A stretch of DNA of 64,000 bases, taken from assembly GCA_021805275.1 (NCBI GenBank), contig JAJZFQ010000131.1:1-64000 (forward strand), given 5' to 3'. Under the pieces are notes generated by a model. The model was not told the origin of the DNA and searched no databases. It saw only the letters and a list, made by a program, of their open reading frames with translations. This DNA is from Pseudomonadota bacterium (lineage in GTDB: Bacteria; Pseudomonadota; Gammaproteobacteria; Steroidobacterales; Steroidobacteraceae). Below, in pieces: positions 43,804 to 56,440 of this stretch. The translations under genes were made by a program, and so were the position numbers. Position 1 is the first letter of the stretch. Each line of letters begins with the position of its first letter.

Positions 43804-45384
43804 ATGACCGAGACCTACACCGCGCTGGCGCGCAAGTGGCGCCCCAAGTCGTTCGCCGAACTGGTGGGGCAGGACCACGTGCGCCAGGCGCTCGTCAACG
43901 CCCTGCAGAGCGGGCGGGTCCATCACGCGTTCCTGTTCACGGGCACGCGTGGGGTGGGCAAGACCACGATCGCGCGCATCCTGGCCAAGTGCCTTAACTG
44001 CGAGGGCGGCGTGACCGCCACGCCCTGCGGGCAGTGCGCCAGCTGCCGGGAGATCGACGCCGGCCGGTTCGTCGACCTCATCGAAGTGGATGCGGCCTCG
44101 CGCACGAAGGTCGACGATACGCGTGAGATCCTCGACAACGTGCAGTTCGCGCCCACCCGCGGGCGCTACAAGGTGTATCTCATCGACGAGGTGCACATGC
44201 TCTCGACACACTCCTTCAACGCGCTGCTGAAGACGCTGGAGGAGCCTCCACCGCACGTGAAATTCCTGCTCGCCACCACCGATCCGCAGAAGCTGCCGAT
44301 GACGGTGCTCTCGCGCTGCCTGCAGTTCAATCTCAAGCGCATTCCGGTCGCCCAGATCGCCGAGCACCTGCGTGCCGTCCTCGAGCAGGAAGGCATCGCA
44401 TTCGAGCCGGCGGGTGTTGCGCTCGTGGCGCAGGCGGCCGACGGCAGCATGCGTGACGGGCTGTCGCTGCTCGATCAGCTGATCGCCTTCGGCGGTGGAC
44501 GGGCCGGCGAGGCCGAGGCGCGCGCCATGCTCGGCACCGTAGCGCGCGACCACGTCGTCCAGCTGGCCGAGCGGCTCGCGGCCGGGGAGGCCGCCGAGCT
44601 GCTGCGGTACGCCCGTTCGCTCGAGCAGTGGGCGCCGGATTACACCCAGCTGCTCGATGAGCTCGCCGGGCTTCTGACGCGTATCGCGCTGAAGCAGGTG
44701 GTGCGCGATTACGAGGGCGATGAGCTCTACCCGGTGGAACTCATCGAACGGCTCGCGGGCGCGCTTGCGGCCGAGGACGTGCAGCTGTACTACCAGATCG
44801 CGATCATGGGCCGGCGCGATCTGCCGCTGGCGCCCGATCCGCGCACCGGCTTCGAGATGACGCTGCTGCGGATGATCGCTTTCCGGCCGCCGAGCGCGAC
44901 CGCCCCGGAGGCGGTGCGCGCGGGGAGCCCCGCCGGCGGGACTCGTCCGGCCGAGCGCACCGCCTCCTCCCGCCCCGCCGCGCAGCCCGCAGCGGCGGGG
45001 GCGCCGCAGGGCGAATGGGCGCGGCTGCTGGCCCAGCTCGACCTGCAAGGCGCGGCCCGCCAGCTCGCCAGTCACTGTGTGCTCATCGGACGCGACGGGA
45101 CGCGGGTTCGCCTCGCGCTCGATCCGCACAGCCGGGCGATGCGGACCGCCGCGCTCGAGGAGAAACTCGCCCAGGCGCTCTCGCGCCATTACGGCGAGAC
45201 GGTGCGGCTGGAGTTCGTCATCGCCCCCGAGACGGGCGAGACCCCGGCGCAGGCCCAGCAGCGCGCCGAGCGCGCGCAGGCGGATGCCGCGCGCCAGGCG
45301 TTCGAGTCCGATCCGGGCGTGCGCGGCTTTCGCGAGCAGTTCGCCGCCGAAGTGATGCCCGAGACCATTCGTCCCCAAAAATGA
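43804..45384 (+). CDS. dnaX: DNA polymerase III subunit tau/gamma
   Basis: A 526-residue clamp-loader ATPase. Walker A is GTRGVGKT (47-54), the zinc-binding cysteines are 66, 75, 78 and 81, Walker B/DExx is [10 protein letters not shown] (about 124-133), followed by [17 protein letters not shown] (sensor 1 region). The C-terminal part from about 380 is Ala/Pro-rich and then helical, the tau-specific region that binds the polymerase. I saw no A-rich slippery heptamer in the middle, so a frameshifted gamma form is not indicated. Followed by ybaB and recR. Confidence 0.95.
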   Translation: MTETYTALARKWRPKSFAELVGQDHVRQALVNALQSGRVHHAFLFTGTRGVGKTTIARILAKCLNCEGGVTATPCGQCASCREIDAGRFVDLIEVDAASRTKVDDTREILDNVQFAPTRGRYKVYLIDEVHMLSTHSFNALLKTLEEPPPHVKFLLATTDPQKLPMTVLSRCLQFNLKRIPVAQIAEHLRAVLEQEGIAFEPAGVALVAQAADGSMRDGLSLLDQLIAFGGGRAGEAEARAMLGTVARDHVVQLAERLAAGEAAELLRYARSLEQWAPDYTQLLDELAGLLTRIALKQVVRDYEGDELYPVELIERLAGALAAEDVQLYYQIAIMGRRDLPLAPDPRTGFEMTLLRMIAFRPPSATAPEAVRAGSPAGGTRPAERTASSRPAAQPAAAGAPQGEWARLLAQLDLQGAARQLASHCVLIGRDGTRVRLALDPHSRAMRTAALEEKLAQALSRHYGETVRLEFVIAPETGETPAQAQQRAERAQADAARQAFESDPGVRGFREQFAAEVMPETIRPQK

Positions 45385-45430
45385 ACCGTCGCCGCCGGCG
45401 ACCCGTGTGACACCAGCGAGGAGTGACCTC

Positions 45431-45754
45431 ATGCGAGGCAATATCAACCAACTGATGCGACAGGCTCAGGCCATGCAGGCCAACATGCAGAAGGTCCAGG
45501 AGGAGATCGCGAGTCTGGAGGTCGTCGGGGAGTCCGGCGGCGGTATGGTCAAGGTCACCATGACCGGCAAGCACGAGGTGCGGCGTGTGGCGATCGAACC
45601 GACGGTCGTCGGGGAGGATCGCGAGATGCTGGAGGATCTGGTGGCCGCCGCCATCAATGACGCGGTGCACAAGGTCGAGGCGCGCGTGCAGGAGAAGATG
45701 GCCTCCGTCACCGCCGGCCTGCAGCTGCCGCCAGGCATGAAACTCCCGTTCTGA
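45431..45754 (+). CDS. ybaB: Nucleoid-associated protein YbaB/EbfC
   Basis: A 107-residue YbaB/EbfC protein. Family features are [20 protein letters not shown] at the N-terminal helix and [20 protein letters not shown] in the sheet. It binds DNA as a dimer. The ATG giving MRGNINQLM follows CGAGGAG at a suitable distance. It sits between dnaX and recR in the conserved order. Confidence 0.93.
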   Translation: MRGNINQLMRQAQAMQANMQKVQEEIASLEVVGESGGGMVKVTMTGKHEVRRVAIEPTVVGEDREMLEDLVAAAINDAVHKVEARVQEKMASVTAGLQLPPGMKLPF

Positions 45755-45761
45755 CCGAACC

Positions 45762-46358
45762 GTGAAGCACCCGCCGCGACTGGCCGAGTTGATCGAGGCG
45801 CTGCGAGCGCTGCCGGGCGTCGGGCCGAAGAGCGCCCAGCGCATGGCGTTTCATCTGCTGCAGGACGGCCGCTCCGGTGCGCAAACCCTCGCGCACACGC
45901 TCGAGGCGGCGCTCGCTTCGGTGCGTCGCTGCGGGCGCTGCCGCATGTTCGCCGAGCAGGAGCTCTGTGGCGTCTGCGCCTCCCCGCAGCGCGAAGCGGC
46001 GCTGCTGTGCGTGGTCGAGTCGCCCGCCGACGTCGTGGCGTTCGAGCAGTCCGGGAGTTTTCGCGGGCGCTATTTCGTGCTGATGGGGCACCTCTCGCCG
46101 CTCGATGGTATCGGCCCGGAGCAGCTCGGGGTGCGCGAGCTCGAGGCGATCCTCGATGAGGGCCTCGTGCGCGAGCTGATCCTGGCCACCAATCCAACGG
46201 TCGAAGGGGAGGCAACGGCGCATTTTCTGGCCGATCTGGCGCTGCGGCGGGGACTCACCGCGAGCCGCATCGCGCACGGGGTGCCGATTGGCGGGGAGAT
46301 CGAATACGTCGACGGCGGCACGCTCGCCCGTGCCTTGGCCGGCCGCCAGAGCGTCTGA
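45762..46358 (+). CDS. recR: Recombination mediator RecR
   Basis: A 198-residue RecR. It has a helix-hairpin-helix ([17 protein letters not shown], 17-33), a zinc finger with Cys57, Cys60, Cys69 and Cys72, and a Toprim domain ([18 protein letters not shown], then [17 protein letters not shown]). With RecO and RecF it loads RecA at gaps. The start is GTG, 8 bases after the ybaB stop. Confidence 0.95.
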   Translation: MKHPPRLAELIEALRALPGVGPKSAQRMAFHLLQDGRSGAQTLAHTLEAALASVRRCGRCRMFAEQELCGVCASPQREAALLCVVESPADVVAFEQSGSFRGRYFVLMGHLSPLDGIGPEQLGVRELEAILDEGLVRELILATNPTVEGEATAHFLADLALRRGLTASRIAHGVPIGGEIEYVDGGTLARALAGRQSV

Positions 46359-46387
46359 GCCGCTCAGCCGCGGCGCCGCGGCGGCTC
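46357..46387. terminator. GC-rich hairpin between recR and rsgA
   Basis: GAGCCGC (46357-46363) pairs with GCGGCTC (46381-46387), and a 16-base perfect palindrome (46367-46382) lies within it. It overlaps the stop codons of both convergent genes. No T-run. Confidence 0.4.
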
Positions 46388-47284
46388 GTTCGGGCGGCGC
46401 AGCGTGTGCTGCAGCCGGCGCAGTCGCCGGTAGCTCTCGTAGCGGCGCGGGTCCATCTGCCCTTGCTCGACCGCGGCGTGCACCGCACAGTCCGGCTCGC
46501 GCAGGTGCTGACAGTCGAGAAACCGGCAGCCGCCGGCGAGGCGCTCGACTTCCACGAATCCGAGGCTGCGCGGCTCGAGGGATTCGAGTGCCGGGGCGAA
46601 GTCGCGCACCCCCGGGGCGTCGATCAGCGAGCCTCCGCCGGGTAGCTCGAACAGCCGCGAGGCGGTGGTGGTGTGCCGGCCCTCGGCCGCCCGCGCCAGC
46701 GCCCCGATCTCGATGCGCTCGCCGGGCAGAAGCTGTGCGGCGAGCGAGGACTTGCCGACGCCCGACTGTCCCACCAGGGCCGCGGTGTGGTCGTGGCAGG
46801 CCGAGCGCAGCGCCTCGAGGCCCGCGCCGCTCGTGGCCGAGACCTCGATGCAGCGGTAGCCGGCGAGTGCGTACCCGCCGAGGGCAGCGGCGAGGGACGC
46901 CTCGATGCCCAGGTCGGCCTTGTTGAGCACCAGCACCGGCTCGATCCGCGCCGATTCGGCCGCCGCGAGGTAGCGGTCGGCCACGAACAGATCGGGCGCG
47001 GGGAGCGGCGCGATCACCACCAGCAGCCGGGTGAGGTTCGCGAGCACGGCCTCGGCCCGGCCGCGGGCGTTGGTGCGGTGCAGCGCCGTGCGCCGCGGCA
47101 GCACTTCGAGCACGTGCACCTCTCCGTGGCGCTCATCGGCCCGGCAGCGCACCGTATCCCCGCAGACGATATCGAGGTCGCGCCCGAAGGGCCGTGCGGG
47201 GAATTCGCGCCCGTCCGGGGTGCACACCCGGACCTGGCGGCCAAAGGCGCCGGTCACGCGCGCGTCGAAGGTTGCTACACTCAT
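46364..47284 (-). CDS. rsgA: Ribosome small-subunit GTPase RsgA
   Basis: A 306-residue circularly permuted GTPase. In order: OB-fold (about 1-70), G4-like VLNKADL, G1 [11 protein letters not shown]3 DAPGVRDF, and the C-terminal zinc region [20 protein letters not shown]. It assists late maturation of the 30S subunit. The start giving [10 protein letters not shown] is chosen because the longer frame runs antisense through orn. It is divergent from orn, with 33 bases between start codons. Confidence 0.93.
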   Translation of the reverse strand: MSVATFDARVTGAFGRQVRVCTPDGREFPARPFGRDLDIVCGDTVRCRADERHGEVHVLEVLPRRTALHRTNARGRAEAVLANLTRLLVVIAPLPAPDLFVADRYLAAAESARIEPVLVLNKADLGIEASLAAALGGYALAGYRCIEVSATSGAGLEALRSACHDHTAALVGQSGVGKSSLAAQLLPGERIEIGALARAAEGRHTTTASRLFELPGGGSLIDAPGVRDFAPALESLEPRSLGFVEVERLAGGCRFLDCQHLREPDCAVHAAVEQGQMDPRRYESYRRLRRLQHTLRRPNEPPRRRG

Positions 47285-47317
47285 CGGCCGCCGATTATCC
47301 CGCACAGCGAGCCAAGT

Positions 47318-47881
47318 ATGCCGAGCGCCGGTAACCTGATCTGGATCGACCTGGAAATGACAGGTCTGAAGCCCGAGAGTGACTCCATCATCGAGATCGC
47401 CACCATTGTCACCGACAAGCAGCTCAAGGTGCTCGCCGAGGGGCCGGCGATCGCCATCCGCCAGAGCGAGCAGGTGCTCGCCGGCATGGACGAGTGGAAC
47501 CAGAAGCAGCACGGCGGCTCGGGGTTGCTTGCCCGGGTGCGCGCCAGCAGCATCGATACCGCCGGGGCCGAGGCGCGCACGATCGCGTTCCTCGAGCCCA
47601 TGGTACCGGCGGGCGCCTCCCCGATGTGCGGCAACAGCATCTGCCAGGACCGGCGCTTCCTCGCGCGATTGATGCCGCGGCTCGAGCGCTTCTTTCACTA
47701 CCGCAATCTCGATGTGAGCACCCTGAAGGAGCTGGCGCACCGCTGGGCGCCCGGCGCGCTCGAGGGGCTCGCCAAGCAGGATGCGCACCTGGCGCTGGCC
47801 GACATTCGCGACTCGATACGCGAGCTCGAGCACTACCGCGCCAAGCTGTTCCGCCCGGCGTTCGGGGGCGAGTCGTACTGA
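47318..47881 (+). CDS. orn: Oligoribonuclease
   Basis: A 187-residue DEDDh exonuclease. The catalytic acids are in [10 protein letters not shown] (Asp11, Glu13), [11 protein letters not shown] and [14 protein letters not shown]. It degrades 2-5-nt RNA, including pGpG from cyclic-di-GMP breakdown. Divergent pairing with rsgA is conserved in gammaproteobacteria and supports both calls. Confidence 0.95.
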   Translation: MPSAGNLIWIDLEMTGLKPESDSIIEIATIVTDKQLKVLAEGPAIAIRQSEQVLAGMDEWNQKQHGGSGLLARVRASSIDTAGAEARTIAFLEPMVPAGASPMCGNSICQDRRFLARLMPRLERFFHYRNLDVSTLKELAHRWAPGALEGLAKQDAHLALADIRDSIRELEHYRAKLFRPAFGGESY

Positions 47882-47896
47882 GGATCGCTCGGGCGC

Positions 47897-50263
<2,367 letters not shown>

Positions 50264-50345
50264 AAGAAACCCCGTCTGCCGCTTGCTCCGCGCCACGCGC
50301 GGTGGAACACTGCCTGCCCCAGTTGTCGCTACCGAGTCTTGCGCC

Positions 50346-51167
50346 GTGGGCCGACGAACCGTTTTCTTCGTCTCCGACCAGACGGGAGTGACCGCGGAAA
50401 CGCTCGGTCACAGTCTCATGACCCAGTTCGAGGGTCTCGAGTTTCGCGCGGTGACTTTGCCATTTGTATCGACCCTTGACAAGGCCGAGGAGGTGGCGCG
50501 GCGCATCGACAGGACGGCGCTCGAGGATGGCCTGCGGCCCATCGTTTTCAGCACGCTCGTGCAGGACGAGCTGCGCGAGGTGGTGCGCCGCTCGAACGGC
50601 CTGTTCCTGGATTTCTTCGCGGCGTTCGTCGGTCCGCTCGAGCAGGAACTCGACACGCGCTCGACCCACCGTGCCGGCCGGGCGCACGGCATCGCCGATC
50701 CGGCGCTGTATTCGGTGCGCATCAACGCGACCAACTTCGCGCTGGCCAACGATGACGGCACCGGTGGCGATTACGAGCACGCGGACGTCGTGCTGATCGG
50801 CGTGTCGCGCTGCGGCAAGACCCCGACCTGTCTGTACCTGGCGCTGCAGTACGGCGTATTCGCCGCCAATTATCCGCTCACCGAGGATGATCTGGAGGCG
50901 GGGCGGCTGCCGGAACGCCTCGAGCCGCATCGCAGCAAGCTGTTTGCCCTGACCATCCGTCCGGAGCGGCTCCAGCAGATCCGCAACGAGCGCCGCCCGC
51001 AGAGCCGCTACGCCTCGGCCCAGCAGGTACGCTACGAGCTGAGCGCCGCCGAGGCGCTGGTGACGCGCCACGGCATTCCCTCCCTCGACACCACGGATTA
51101 CTCGGTCGAGGAGATTGCCAGCCGCATTCTCAACATCACCGGCATCGAGCGGCGCAGTCGCGCCTAG
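50346..51167 (+). CDS. ppsR: PEP synthase regulatory kinase/phosphotransferase
   Basis: A 273-residue DUF299 protein. It carries the P-loop GVSRCGKT (152-159) and the N-terminal [19 protein letters not shown]. The protein phosphorylates and dephosphorylates a Thr of PEP synthase, switching it off and on with ADP level. The GTG start gives the family N-terminus directly; the longer open frame is antisense to ppsA. The 82-base gap between the divergent starts must hold both promoters. Confidence 0.93.
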   Translation: MGRRTVFFVSDQTGVTAETLGHSLMTQFEGLEFRAVTLPFVSTLDKAEEVARRIDRTALEDGLRPIVFSTLVQDELREVVRRSNGLFLDFFAAFVGPLEQELDTRSTHRAGRAHGIADPALYSVRINATNFALANDDGTGGDYEHADVVLIGVSRCGKTPTCLYLALQYGVFAANYPLTEDDLEAGRLPERLEPHRSKLFALTIRPERLQQIRNERRPQSRYASAQQVRYELSAAEALVTRHGIPSLDTTDYSVEEIASRILNITGIERRSRA

Positions 51168-51265
51168 CCGAATTTCTTACCACGGAACCTGCAAACCCGC
51201 AAACGACCCGTGCATGGGATGCGCGGCCGCTTGCGCTAGCGCGCTCCTCGGCTATAGTCGGGGTG

Positions 51266-51724
51266 ATGCTGAACGACGCACTGACCCAAGCTTCCTGGCG
51301 CGCGCGACCGCGCAGCTTTGTCGCGCTGATGAGTCTGTACGAGAGCAATTACATCCGCCTCGGATGGCTCGCGGGAGACTTGCCTCGGCTCGCCGGTGCG
51401 CATCGCTCGCACATCGAGGGCGACTGTGACTTGCTGCTCACGGTGATCGAGCGGTGCGCCTATACCAGTATCCTCGATCTGACCTATGAACTGCCCGCGC
51501 CCGACGGGACGGTGCGCTGCCCGGACCTGCGGCTGCGCGTGTATCACGATGCCCGCCTCGTCGAGGCCGAACTGCCGTCGGTGCGTACGGTCGAGCTCGC
51601 GGCAAAGGTGGGCGCCTGCACGGAGCGTGAACTCCGTCAGCGCTGGGTCCGCAACATGATGTTAAATAAATGGTTGGAGTATTGTGCGGAGCGCGGTCAT
51701 CGCTTCGCGGGGGACGCCGTGTGA
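51266..51724 (+). CDS. DUF1249 protein (YqiB-like)
   Basis: A 152-residue DUF1249 protein. Recognisable parts are FVALMSLYESNYIRLGWL, RCAYTSILDLTYELP and the C-terminal RWVRNMMLNKWLEYCAERGH. The family is widespread in gammaproteobacteria, often near nudF and parE, with no known activity. It is cytoplasmic. Start at ATG, with an overlapping GTG one codon earlier. The coiled-coil gene follows 27 bases downstream. Confidence 0.88.
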   Translation: MLNDALTQASWRARPRSFVALMSLYESNYIRLGWLAGDLPRLAGAHRSHIEGDCDLLLTVIERCAYTSILDLTYELPAPDGTVRCPDLRLRVYHDARLVEAELPSVRTVELAAKVGACTERELRQRWVRNMMLNKWLEYCAERGHRFAGDAV

Positions 51725-51751
51725 CAGGTCGCGGCGACCGCCGCACCCGTC

Positions 51752-52795
51752 ATGAAGGCCTTTCGACAACTCGGTTTCCTCAAGCTGCCCTTCCAGCGCG
51801 CGCAATCGCAGCCCGAGGATCATCGGGTGCTCGCGCTGTTTCGCAATCGCGCCGAACTGAAAAAGGCCTTCGGGGACCTGAAGGAAGAAGTCGAGCGTCT
51901 CAAGGATCGCGTCAAGCAGCAGGAGGGAGTCACGCGGCGTGTGCGCGAGAGCCTCGCGGCGCTCGAGAATCGCCTCGGGGTCGATGAGACCGCCTACCCG
52001 GCGCTGGTGTTCTACCAGCTGCGCCGCCTGTGGCGCAGCGGTCATGATCTCATCGAGCGCTTCGCAGCCGAGCTCGCCGCGCAGCAGGAGGAGCGCGAGC
52101 GGCGCCAGCACCTCGCCGAGCACAATCGCCGGCAGTTCGCCCGCCGCCAAAGCGCCGAGCAGCACCTGCACGTGGTCCGCCAGCTCGCCGCGCAGGGGCG
52201 TGAACACCTCGCGGAGCTCGAGGGACGGCGCTCCCGCCTGCGGCGGTTCTGGCAGTTCTTCAAGCGACGGGCGGTCGAGCAGGCCATCGGCCAGGCGCGC
52301 GCCGCGGCCGCGGCCGCCGACCTGACGGTGGAGTCTGCGAGCCGGGCGGCCGCCGACATCGCGACCGAGCCGGTACCGGAGTTTGCCGGTCTGTCGCTGC
52401 ATGCGCGTCGGCTGATCAACCTCACGACCATCGCGTACGCGGAGATGATGTGCGTGCGGCTGACCGTGCTGCCGCTGCTGGTGATGCGTGCGCGCGATGC
52501 GACCCAGCGCCGCGAGGTCATCGACGAGTACGGCACTCGCGAGGAATGCCTCGGGCTGATGCGGCAGATTCAGCGCGCCGAGGCGCTGCTCGGGGCGCAC
52601 GGCGGCCTCAGCCGGGATATCCGCGCGCGCCTGCAGATTCTGCGCCGACTCGCGCAGTACCGCGACGCCGAGGAGGCGATCCCGACCGCCGAGTCCCTCA
52701 GCAGCGACCCGGGCAATCCAGCCGCCGCGCCGGAGGGCATCCCCAACGTCCTCGCCGAGGACACCTGGAACATCCACGGCGTCCTGCTGCGCTGA
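51752..52795 (+). CDS. Coiled-coil protein of unknown function
   Basis: A 347-residue protein I do not recognise. Residues about 28-70 (AELKKAFGDLKEEVERLKDRV) and 100-190 (heavily Glu/Arg/Gln/Ala) are predicted long helices or coiled coils. A moderately hydrophobic helix lies at about 225-250 (LINLTTIAYAEMMCVRLTVLPLLV). No signal peptide, catalytic motif or known domain is visible. The last residues WNIHGVLLR are well defined rather than low-complexity. Close spacing to the DUF1249 gene suggests co-transcription. Confidence 0.6.
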   Translation: MKAFRQLGFLKLPFQRAQSQPEDHRVLALFRNRAELKKAFGDLKEEVERLKDRVKQQEGVTRRVRESLAALENRLGVDETAYPALVFYQLRRLWRSGHDLIERFAAELAAQQEERERRQHLAEHNRRQFARRQSAEQHLHVVRQLAAQGREHLAELEGRRSRLRRFWQFFKRRAVEQAIGQARAAAAAADLTVESASRAAADIATEPVPEFAGLSLHARRLINLTTIAYAEMMCVRLTVLPLLVMRARDATQRREVIDEYGTREECLGLMRQIQRAEALLGAHGGLSRDIRARLQILRRLAQYRDAEEAIPTAESLSSDPGNPAAAPEGIPNVLAEDTWNIHGVLLR

Positions 52796-52805
52796 GCGCG
52801 CCGGC

Positions 52806-52824
52806 GCGCCCGTTCAGCGGGCGC
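52806..52824. terminator. Hairpin between convergent genes, beside a 14-bp palindrome
   Basis: GCGCCCG-TTCAG-CGGGCGC (52806-52824) forms a 7-bp stem; the prc stop codon lies in the loop. It overlaps the perfect palindrome at 52796-52809. No T-run. Confidence 0.4.
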
Positions 52825-54940
52825 TGGTGGCCTGCAGTGGGGCCACGGCCTGCTGGTCCAGCAGGATCATGTCGGCCATGATGTCCTCGGCCTGGTCGAG
52901 GATGACGTCCGGGATCTTGTCGGTCTTGCCGCCGATCTGCCGTGAATTCTTCAGCAGCGGCAGGTCGAGCGCGGCGCGACGCGCATTGTCGAGCGCCAGC
53001 ATCTGCTGATCTTCCCGGTGCCGCTCGGCCTGACGCGTGGCCAGGTTCAGTGACACGGAGGTCTGCGCCCGCATGGTGTCGATGAGGTGGATGTCCCCGA
53101 CCAGCCAGCGGAAGTTCGCCTCGCGGCTCTCGCGGGCGAGCGCCTCGGCGCGTAGCGTGGCGATCGAGGGTACCGCAGCAGGGCCGGTCGCGACCGGGAA
53201 GGGCACCGCCGCGATGGTGTCCCACGGCAGTGAGCGCGGCAGGGCGCTCTCGCCGACGACTTTCGGATTGACGGGCGAGGGCAGCTCGATGTCCGGAACG
53301 ACGCCACGGTGCTGGGTGCTCTGGCCGGTCACCCGGTAGAACTTGCCGATGGTGACGGTGAGCTGCCCGTCGACCGGCTTGCGGCTCCAGCGGTCGAGGG
53401 GGATGAGGTTCTGCACCGTTCCCTTGCCGAAGGTGTTCTGGCCGATGATCACGCCGCGGTGGTAGTCCTGGATCGCGCCGGCGAAGATCTCTGACGCCGA
53501 GGCGCTGTAGCGGTTCACCAGCACCGCGAGCGGACCGGTGTAGGCGGGCGTCTTTTCCGGGTCGTCCAGTACCTCGATCTGCCCGCTGCGGTCGCGCAGC
53601 TGCACCACCGGGCCGTGCTGGATGAACAGCCCCGTCAGGGCGAGCGCCTCCGGCAGATAGCCGCCGCCGTCGTCGCGCAGGTCGAGTACCAGACCGTCGA
53701 TGTGCTGCTGCTCGAGCTTCAGCAGCAGGCGCAGCACATCGCGCGTAGTGCTGCGGTAGTTGCTTTCCCCGGCGTCCTCGGCCTGCACGTCCTCGTAGAA
53801 GCTCGGCACCGTGATGACGCCGATCTTGTACGCGTGGCCGCGCCGCGTCACCGTGACGAGCTTGCTTTGCGCTTCCTGGGCCTTCAGGGTCACCTTGTTG
53901 CGCACGAAGCTCAACACCTCTTCCTTGCCCCCGGTGTGCTCGCCGGCCGGCAGGATCTGCAGTCGCACGGTGGTCCCGGCCTTGCCGCGGATCAACTGCA
54001 CCACGTCGCTCAGGCGCCAGCCCACCACGTCCGTGATCGCACCTGTCTTGCCCTCTCCGACCCCGGTGATGCGGTCGTTGGGCTTGAGCGTGCCGGCCAC
54101 CGCCGCCGGGCCGCCGGGAATCACGTTGACGACGGAGACGTAATTGCCGTCCATCTGCAGCGAGGCGCCGATGCCCTCGTAGTTCAGGCTCATCTCGATG
54201 CGGTATTCCTCGGAGCTGATGGGCGAGAAATAGCTCGTGTGCGGATCGTAGGTGAGCGCATACGCGTTCATCACGTCCTCGAAGACGTCCTCGGAGCTGA
54301 TCTGCGTGATGCGGTGCAGCTCGGCCTGATAGCGCTTGCGCAGGATCTCGACGGTCTGCGGCCAGGTCTTGTGCGCCAGCAGCAGCGAGAGCTCCTCATT
54401 CATCACGCGCTTCAGCCACAGCGTGTTCATCTGCGACTCGTCGGTCGGCCAGGGGGAGTGCTTGCGGTCGAAGTGGTAGCTGGCGTCGGTATCCCAGTTC
54501 GGCTCCGAGGAGAGCAGGCTGAGCGCGTAGCGGATGTGCGCCTGACTCAGCTGCTTGAAGCGCTGGAAGATCAGGAACGCCGGGTCGAGCTTGCCGGCCT
54601 CGATCAGCTGCGCGAAATCATTGCGGTAGGCCGCCGAGAAGCCCTGCACGTCGCTCGCGAGGAAGTAGTCGTGCTCGGGGTCGAGGAAATGCAGGTAACG
54701 GTCGAAGACCAGCTGCGAGAACTGCGCATCGATGTCCGGATGGCTGTACTGGTACTCGTTCAGGATGCGCGCGACTTTGCGCGCAATGGCGCGCTGGCCG
54801 GCCGTCGGAGCGAGCGCGCCGGGGGGCAGAATCGAGGCACTGGCCGGAGCGCGCAGCAGCAGCGCACCGGCGGTGCCGAGGGCGATCACGGCCGCCAGGG
54901 CGGTCAGCCAGCCGAGACGGGAACGCAGAGATTGGGTCAT
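52814..54940 (-). CDS. prc: Carboxy-terminal processing protease Prc/Tsp
   Basis: A 708-residue periplasmic S41 protease. It has an N-terminal signal/anchor helix (about 9-32), a helical domain, a PDZ domain (about 225-310; YEGIGASLQMDGNYVSVVNV, then IPGGPAA), and the S41 core with DLRDDGGGYL, catalytic Ser in VNRYSASASEIFAGA (about 470) and Lys in GQNTFGKGTVQNL (about 495). The C-terminal DUF3340 region is typical of Tsp. It trims C-termini of periplasmic proteins and lipoproteins and turns over peptidoglycan hydrolases. Confidence 0.94.
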   Translation of the reverse strand: MTQSLRSRLGWLTALAAVIALGTAGALLLRAPASASILPPGALAPTAGQRAIARKVARILNEYQYSHPDIDAQFSQLVFDRYLHFLDPEHDYFLASDVQGFSAAYRNDFAQLIEAGKLDPAFLIFQRFKQLSQAHIRYALSLLSSEPNWDTDASYHFDRKHSPWPTDESQMNTLWLKRVMNEELSLLLAHKTWPQTVEILRKRYQAELHRITQISSEDVFEDVMNAYALTYDPHTSYFSPISSEEYRIEMSLNYEGIGASLQMDGNYVSVVNVIPGGPAAVAGTLKPNDRITGVGEGKTGAITDVVGWRLSDVVQLIRGKAGTTVRLQILPAGEHTGGKEEVLSFVRNKVTLKAQEAQSKLVTVTRRGHAYKIGVITVPSFYEDVQAEDAGESNYRSTTRDVLRLLLKLEQQHIDGLVLDLRDDGGGYLPEALALTGLFIQHGPVVQLRDRSGQIEVLDDPEKTPAYTGPLAVLVNRYSASASEIFAGAIQDYHRGVIIGQNTFGKGTVQNLIPLDRWSRKPVDGQLTVTIGKFYRVTGQSTQHRGVVPDIELPSPVNPKVVGESALPRSLPWDTIAAVPFPVATGPAAVPSIATLRAEALARESREANFRWLVGDIHLIDTMRAQTSVSLNLATRQAERHREDQQMLALDNARRAALDLPLLKNSRQIGGKTDKIPDVILDQAEDIMADMILLDQQAVAPLQATSAR

Positions 54941-55032
54941 CGTGAGAGAGCTCGCGGCAGTCCTTGGGGCACAGAATCAGGCACAGGGCGTGATCGAGAG
55001 GCTAGGGGGCGCGGCACAGGCCGGCAAGTCCC

Positions 55033-55359
55033 TCACCGGCGCGGCAGGCGCCGCACAAGCGCCAGCCACAGCCTGGTGGCAACGAGCACCGCCAGCGGTC
55101 CGGTGGCGACCAGCCAGTACATGATCCAGCCCTGGCCGAGGCCGGTGAAATAATCCGCGTACAGCGCCAGCGGGCCGAGGGCCGGTCCGGTGTCGCCGTG
55201 CGTGTACGGGCCGAGCGTGGCATGGCCCGCCACCCAGATGAGCAGCGGGATGACGAGCAGGCCGAAGCCGAGCGCGCCGCCGAGCAGTGCCAGCTCGCGC
55301 CGCAGACGCAGCGGTCCCCAGGCAGGAGCCGCGGAAGATGCGGAACTTGAGTCCACCAT
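55033..55359 (-). CDS. Small inner-membrane protein, unknown function
   Basis: A 108-residue protein with two clear transmembrane helices (about 24-44 and 78-98) joined by a polar loop containing HATLGPYTHGDTGPALGPL. No family is recognised. The start (MVDSSSASS) is the first sensible ATG; the longer frame is a basic low-complexity extension. It lies upstream of prc on the same strand with a 92-base gap. Confidence 0.55.
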   Translation of the reverse strand: MVDSSSASSAAPAWGPLRLRRELALLGGALGFGLLVIPLLIWVAGHATLGPYTHGDTGPALGPLALYADYFTGLGQGWIMYWLVATGPLAVLVATRLWLALVRRLPRR

Positions 55360-55456
55360 TGGGTGCCAGTGTAGCCGATCCGTCGCCCCGGCGACGGCCC
55401 TAAAGCGCCGCGCACGGGGCGGATCGGGGCGGCGCGCGCAAGCGCGGCAGGTCATA

Positions 55457-56440
55457 ATGGCGCCCATGGAGCAGATCAAGGCAGCCGTCATCGGCGTCGG
55501 CTATCTGGGGCGTTTTCACGCCCAGAAATACGCCCAGTCCATCCAGTGCCGCCTCGAAGCGGTGGTCGATGCCCGCCCCGAGGCGCGCGAGCAGGTGGCC
55601 GCCGAGGTCGGCACGCGCGGGTTGGCCGATTACCGCGAGCTGCTCGGCAAGGTCGAGGCGGTGAGCGTCGTTACGCCGACCTCGGCGCATTTCGCGATCG
55701 CCCGGGACTTTCTGCTGGCCGGGGCGCATGTGCTGGTGGAGAAGCCGATCACCGACACGCCGCGCGAGGCGCGCGAGCTGATCGACCTCGCCGCGCGGCG
55801 CGGGCGGATCCTGCAGGTCGGGCACCTGGAGCGGTTCAATTCGGCCATCCTCGCCGCCGAACCGTATCTGCGCGCGCCGCGGTTCGTCGAGTGCCACCGG
55901 CTGGCCCCGTACAAGGAGCGTGGCACCGACGTGAACGTGGTGCTCGATTTGATGATCCACGACATCGACCTGGTGCAGACCATCGTCGGGGTGCCGGTGC
56001 TGAGCATCGATGCGGTCGGCACGCCGGTGTTCTCCGATGCCATCGATATCGCCAATGCGCGCCTTCGCTTCGCCAATGGCTGCGTGGTGAACGCCACGGC
56101 CAGCCGCGTCAGCCTGAAGACCGAGCGCAAGATGCGACTGTTCGAGGACGATGCCTATCTGTCGCTCGACCTGCAACAGAAGATCCTCACCCTGATCCGC
56201 AAGCGTCCACCGGGGGAGGCCGGAGCGCTGCCGGTGAGCATCGAGGAGCAGAGTCTCGAGCAGGGCGATGCGCTCAAGGCCGAGATCGAGGCCTTTCTCG
56301 AGTCGGTCCGCACCGGCAAAGCGCCGCGGGTGAGCGGCGAGGATGGTCTGACGGCGCTCGAGACGGCCATGCGCATCACCGAGCAGGTCAATGAGTCCCT
56401 CGCTGCGCGGCGGCTGCTGGAGCGGGGCGCGCATGGTTGA
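55457..56440 (+). CDS. Gfo/Idh/MocA oxidoreductase (UDP-GlcNAc 3-dehydrogenase GnnA-like)
   Basis: A 327-residue Gfo/Idh/MocA-family dehydrogenase. The Rossmann motif GVGYLGRFH is at 13-21, the EKP motif at 95-97, and the active-site region reads RLAPYKERGTDVNVVLDLMIHDID. The closest remembered relatives sit in lipid A gene clusters and include GnnA, which oxidises C3 of UDP-GlcNAc before transamination; DLMIHDIDL and SDAIDIANARLRFANGC are shared with them. No gnnB or lpx gene is near. ATG at 55466 is an alternative start. It overlaps the nitrilase gene by 8 bases. Confidence 0.82.
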   Translation: MAPMEQIKAAVIGVGYLGRFHAQKYAQSIQCRLEAVVDARPEAREQVAAEVGTRGLADYRELLGKVEAVSVVTPTSAHFAIARDFLLAGAHVLVEKPITDTPREARELIDLAARRGRILQVGHLERFNSAILAAEPYLRAPRFVECHRLAPYKERGTDVNVVLDLMIHDIDLVQTIVGVPVLSIDAVGTPVFSDAIDIANARLRFANGCVVNATASRVSLKTERKMRLFEDDAYLSLDLQQKILTLIRKRPPGEAGALPVSIEEQSLEQGDALKAEIEAFLESVRTGKAPRVSGEDGLTALETAMRITEQVNESLAARRLLERGAHG

